Origin: Paragordius varius | Lineage: Eukaryota > Nematomorpha | Length of the DNA: 64,000 nt | Direction: 5' to 3' | NCBI GenBank assembly: GCA_964247055.1 | Contig: OZ176053.1 | Span: forward strand, 2,852,001 to 2,916,000 | Position numbers and translations under genes: made by a program | In this document: positions 60,501 through 64,000 of the stretch, piece by piece | Layout of the letters: each line of letters begins with the position of its first letter | Position numbering within the stretch: position 1 is the first letter of the stretch | Notes under the pieces: model-generated | What the model saw: only the letters and a program-made list of their open reading frames with translations | Told to the model about the DNA's origin: nothing | Database searches by the model: none

Positions 60501-62195
60501 TTGGCAATAATAATAATATGACTGGGGATGATCTAGCTTTTGAAATTCAATCATATCATGATAATAACACCAATTCAAATCAAGAAAAATTCATGGTTTT
60601 TATATCGTACATGGGTCAAATATATGGTTGTGTAATGGAATACGTCGCCCATCAAACTCGTAGATTATATTATGAAATGTATCAACATATCCGCACATTT
60701 TTTATGACAGTTAACGCGACATCCTGGAACAGAAACTTTATAAATTTTTGGCCAGTTTGGGATTTGGCTTGGTCTATCACCCAATATTTGGGTGTTATTT
60801 TGGCTTTCCCATACACTTTTGTGTACACAATTTCAGCTTTGTTGGGTAAGATATTTATACTCTTGTAACGGAACATTGTAAAAATTAATTAATCGTTTTG
60901 GGATAATTTTTGCATAATAAATGTGTTTCATAAAATCAAACTGGTTATATCAGTTCAAAAATTTTTTTTTCATTTTAAGAATTTGAACTCTATAAAGAGC
61001 TCATGAGGCAATAACGAGGTTTTAAATTAATTAGCATGCATATATCAAGTTGAGCGCATTAAATTTTATACTACCCTTTTTATATTAAATTATATATGTC
61101 ATCAAATCGATTTTTAACATTCTTGTGTCATGTATCCTTTATTTTATCAAAATTTTTTTTTGTTAAATGGGTATAAATATTTGGTAAAGAATGGAAAAAC
61201 AAGAGCTCTATGGTAATTCTTATACTTTTTTTTGTTGAATATGATATTGTTAATACCATAGAGCTTTCTCTTGTTTTTCCATTTTTTTACCAAATATTTA
61301 CATTTAACGAAAGAAAATAAATTTTTGATAAAATAAAGAATACATGACTGTATATTACTTTTGCTTAATATCAATAAAGCACTTTTATGAAATAAATAAT
61401 GAAAAAAGAATCAAATTTACCGTTTTTGTTATTTTTTACCTTAGCGGAGAAAATAATTTCTTGAATTTTTTGGGGCATTTAGCTTCCCAATAATTGTTAA
61501 AGAATTTATAAATAAAATAAATTTTCGTGTCCCTTTATAAATGTAATAACTCCACATACGTTTGCAATAAGAAATATGATTTTTTACAAAAATTTATTCT
61601 TTTTAATAAAACCAATGATTTAATTGACTCAGAAATACCCAAAGTTATCTGGGTGCTTCTTTAAAAATCCAAAAATTTTAACAAATAGCTTTATCCAATT
61701 GTACCCTTAAATAAATTTCATATTCCATTATAATAATAATAATACAGGTTTGAATGCTATCACAAGAGCTAAACTTGAAAATGTCATTTATCCCTTTGTG
61801 TTTTCATCGATTGTGTTGATTACATTTTTCGTATATCAAATCAAACAAATGAAACGTTTATATCAACATATTAAAGATGAACGGTAATTATTTTAAAATT
61901 AATGTTACATATTAAAATTTTAATGGTAAAAGATTAATAATTATTATATAAAAGACATATTTTTTTGATAGTCCCATGTATATTATTTCAATTTACAATT
62001 GGGCCTCTATTTTATATATTTAAAGCTTAAATAGGTAATTTATAAAAAACTTTTTATTGTTTCATATTAATATATATATATATATATATTATTACCATTT
62101 TTAGATATTTAATCGGTCGAAGATTAGTTAATTTTGAACGAAAAAACAAACAAACATCCCAAAATACTTCACAAGAGGCATTAAAAACAAATTAA
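46225..62195 (+). CDS. MARCHF6: MARCHF6/TEB4 (Doa10-type) ER ubiquitin ligase, 25 exons
   Basis: Multi-pass ER E3 ligase for ER-associated degradation. Exons: 46225-46240, 46265-46364, 46401-46474, 46499-46715, 48043-48308, 48544-48753, 49107-49198, 49441-49492, 49521-49579, 52822-52931, 53002-53116, 53353-53639, 53940-53980, 54166-54248, 54334-54434, 55608-55900, 56378-56437, 57066-57324, 57498-57709, 58075-58337, 58861-59149, 59497-59861, 60167-60845, 61748-61883, 62105-62195; about 1,489 aa (human 910). The RING-CH finger is complete: C9, C12, C26, C28, H36, C39, C52, C55. Family landmarks in order: [11 protein letters not shown], EWDRAxEELTWE-like [50 protein letters not shown], and the end [13 protein letters not shown]. 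Extra length is Asn-rich loops in exons 5, 6, 12, 16, 18-21 and 23. Introns of 24, 36, 24 and 28 nt occur beside a 3.2-kb one. Confidence 0.95.
47385..47930. mobile_element. Hairpin MITE (GGGGTA family), copy D
   Basis: In MARCHF6 intron 4. Right end CCCCCATTTGAATCGAAATGT followed by TA; left part GGAGTAGTTGGATACCCCAAG with the outer terminus decayed. The body (AAGACGATATTTTGCAAAAA) matches copies A and B. Confidence 0.65.
49887..52702. mobile_element. 2.8-kb foldback DNA element with Myb/SANT-like coding traces
   Basis: Fills most of MARCHF6 intron 9. Ends are GACCCATGTTCGGGTAAGTA and its inverse TACTTACCCTAACATGGGTC. The two arms are inverted copies more than 1.2 kb long, pairing from 49887/52702 inwards to about 51190/51415 (for example CGCTACTAG / CTAGTAGTG and TAGCAGCGA / TCGCTGCTA). 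The ~220-bp loop holds a third copy of the coding block near 50660-50880. That block reads [18 protein letters not shown] and [17 protein letters not shown], resembling transposon-associated Myb/SANT-like DNA-binding domains (W...L......K......LK.K.K). No catalytic transposase is visible. A target duplication was not identified. Confidence 0.7.
54491..54965. mobile_element. MITE of the CATTTGCACTTC family, uninterrupted copy
   Basis: In MARCHF6 intron 15. Left end ATACCATTTGCACTTTAAGA with AAGTTGGTCC; right end GGACCAACTTGAAGTGTTC then CACTCTTGAAATGCATAT. About 475 bp, no coding capacity. It is the uninterrupted counterpart of the element at 18143-21502. Confidence 0.75.
61128..61348. repeat. 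~220-bp near-perfect palindrome (MITE)
   Basis: In MARCHF6 intron 23. Arms include CATGTATCCTTTATTTTATC, TATTTGGTAAAGAATGG and ACAAGAGCTCTATGGTA on the left, with the inverse TACCATAGAGCTTTCTCTTG, CCATTTTTTTACCAAATA and GATAAAATAAAGAATACATG on the right, leaving a central loop of about 50 bp. Would form a long hairpin in the pre-mRNA. Confidence 0.75.
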
Positions 62196-62849
62196 ATAAA
62201 ATTAGTAGTGTGGCTCAGTTCCAATATATTTTTATTTAATAATGATTTACCTTTATATTTATGTATAATATAAGTTTTATATAGAATTAGTTTTCTCCTT
62301 TGTATTTGTGTATGTGATTGTAAATAAATAATAGCATATATAGTATTTATACATTGATGTGGTATTGACTAAAATTTTGAGTTTTTTGTTTATTGAGTCT
62401 AGATTTTTTGTCTTTAAGTTATAAATGATTGATTTATAGATAGTTTAGTCAACAAGATTTGATAAAAGTTTTTTTCACAAATCATATATGACGAGCGACT
62501 AGTCAATATTTATAGGCACATTTCAAAGCACTCATATAATTTGATTTAAAAATAGATGTCATTTTGTTTTATTAGGATGAAAAAGACTAAAGGTTCAGAA
62601 ATTTTTAAACAAATTCAAAAAGTTGGCCAATATACATCTAATATAGTCATTAATTAGGAATAGACTATTTTTCTAAACGAAAAAGTCATTTAAGAAGGAT
62701 AATTCGGAATTGTCGATAAATAATTTATTGATATTATATAAAAAATATAAACTATGCCAATTGCGAATTAAATATAAACTAATTGATAAAAATTAAATTA
62801 GCTAGAATAAATTAATTTTTTGGACGGGGTAATGGGTAGGCAATATATT
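62196..62849. other. Convergent intergenic gap between MARCHF6 and NUDT16-type gene
   Basis: Contains the 3' ends of both genes. AATAAA overlaps the MARCHF6 stop region (62195-62200) and recurs near 62325, either of which could serve polyadenylation. Nothing else recognised. Confidence 0.5.
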
Positions 62850-63821
62850 TTATTTTCGGTTACATTTAAGGGTGGCTTCGTTTATATCCTCTTCAGACAT
62901 AATTTTAGTTTCGATTAATGCTTTAAACATTTGATACTTGGAATGTCCAATAAATTTTTGATCCAGAAAAGCTGGAAATCCTCTGTAACCATCGTCCATA
63001 GTGTATAAAGGTACCCGACAAAACCCCAAAACCTAAATAATGAGAAAAAAAGTATAAATGAGGACGCGATCATAATACAAAGTAGTTAATTAATCAGGCA
63101 TTATGTAATAAATAGCCTTAGATGCATAACGATATATTAATAAATTTATGAAGGGGATTCACAATACTAGATAATAAAGGGACATAATTTAATGAAATAA
63201 TATAAGATTTATAAAATAAGACATCTTAATTTTAAAAGACAATTAGGTAATTAGATTAATAAAAAAAATACGTAAATTTTAAATAATTTGATACTTCTTT
63301 CCCATAATCGTGGGCTAATAAACATCGTTTTTCTAAATCACAAAAATCTTCATACTTTAGTTTTTTCACATAAAAATGAAGACAAAGTTCCTGTTCTTTG
63401 ATAATATTTGAAATCTAAATAAATAAAAAATAGTGTACTAAATGATCTTGCTTATAAATGGTATATTTTTTAGAATCCCATCCAATCTCTTCACTAAGTT
63501 CGCGTGTTAAAGATTCCTCAAAAGATTCGTCTGTTGAATCAACTATCCCACCTGGAAATCCGAGAAAACCATCAAATCGAACTTGCATCTAAATATCACA
63601 TTTTATTTTTGAAATACGTATATTGCAGCTTTAGTCCAATATTTGTTAAATGTTAAAACATCGTGTGGGGCATAAATCATACAATGCGTGGCATGAGTGT
63701 AATCTTTTAATTTTATTGCATCTTTATAATCGATTTCTTCAACGTTGCGAAAAGATAAGTACCATTTATCAAAATGTTCTTCTCGTTCGACACATTTTTT
63801 GTCATCATGATATCCATTCAT
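62850..63821 (-). CDS. NUDT16-type Nudix hydrolase, 4 exons
   Basis: Predicted (deoxy)inosine-diphosphate / RNA-cap hydrolase of the NUDT16 group. Exons in order: 63821-63618, 63588-63439, 63414-63295, 63032-62850; 218 aa (human NUDT16 195). Residues 42-56 (HATHCMIYAPHDVLT) match the family's H.CHALLYAP start. The Nudix box region is MQVRFDGFLGFPGG (69-82) then RELSEEIG (97-104), with the catalytic E98, E101 and E102 present. Later HFYVKKL, AHDYGKEVLGFCRVPLYT and FIGHSKYQMFKALIE follow human NUDT16 closely. The start ATG is the first in frame after an upstream TGA. Introns 1 and 2 are 29 and 24 nt. The close relative NUDT16L1 (syndesmos) is degenerate in the box, so an active NUDT16-type enzyme is favoured. 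The promoter lies at or beyond the window's right edge. Confidence 0.92.
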
Positions 63822-63952
63822 TTGAAAATACAAAATAAATCGAAAATTTAAATCTCAAACTTATTTCATATGACCCAAATTTTTCAAGAGTGAAAAACTG
63901 TTATAAAAAAAAGATATTTTATTTGCTGCTTAAGTGAATTTTTTATTTTTAA

Positions 63953-64000
63953 CTTTTTGATTCAAATTGGGGTATCTAAATAACCCAGACTATTTGAATT
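63953..64000. mobile_element. Hairpin MITE (GGGGTA family), copy cut by window end
   Basis: TTTTTGATTCAAATTGGGGT and the hairpin GGGGTATCTAAATAACCC match the end of copies A-D; the element continues beyond the window. It lies about 130 bp upstream of the NUDT16-type start codon, so, like copy C, it is close to a gene's 5' end. Confidence 0.65.

Overview
This is a strongly A+T-rich nuclear segment from a small-genome invertebrate animal. Six multi-exon protein genes can be read across their splice junctions with consistent phase: moesin (an ERM protein), a methyl-CpG-binding (MBD4/MeCP2-type) protein, an RNF8-type FHA-RING ubiquitin ligase, ribosomal protein L13, the ER membrane ubiquitin ligase MARCHF6/TEB4, and a NUDT16-type Nudix hydrolase. 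All six are ordinary metazoan genes. The striking feature is intron size: 15 of the 59 introns I could place are only 22-36 nt long, side by side with introns of up to 3.2 kb. Dicyemid mesozoans are the animals best known for introns averaging about 26 nt with otherwise conserved gene structure, so a dicyemid or similarly reduced lophotrochozoan parasite is my best guess. This is an inference, not proof.

Layout: 1-1378, intergenic. 1379-14022 (-), moesin, 14 exons, with four copies of a foldback MITE in its large introns. 14023-22913, a gene-free repeat block with two copies of a Helitron-like element; the larger carries about eleven or more degenerate copies of a ~160-bp satellite and sits inside a MITE. 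22914-23960 (-), MBD protein, divergent from 24041-31406 (+), the RNF8-type ligase, with only 80 bp between the start codons. 31407-43014, gene-free, with nested hairpin MITEs, a hAT-like end, and three RTE-type LINE pieces including one nearly full-length broken copy at 37262-40134. 43015-44056 (-), RpL13. 44057-46224, intergenic with another hairpin MITE. 46225-62195 (+), MARCHF6, 25 exons; its largest intron holds a 2.8-kb foldback element encoding traces of a Myb/SANT-like domain. 62196-62849, short convergent gap. 62850-63821 (-), NUDT16-type hydrolase.

The genes do not form a functional cluster. Two ubiquitin ligases (one nuclear DNA-damage type, one ER quality-control type) are neighbours only loosely. 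Both ligases carry long Asn-rich low-complexity extensions absent from vertebrate orthologues. No bacterial features, CRISPR arrays or rRNA genes were seen. Two tRNA-like (probably SINE-derived) stretches were noted.
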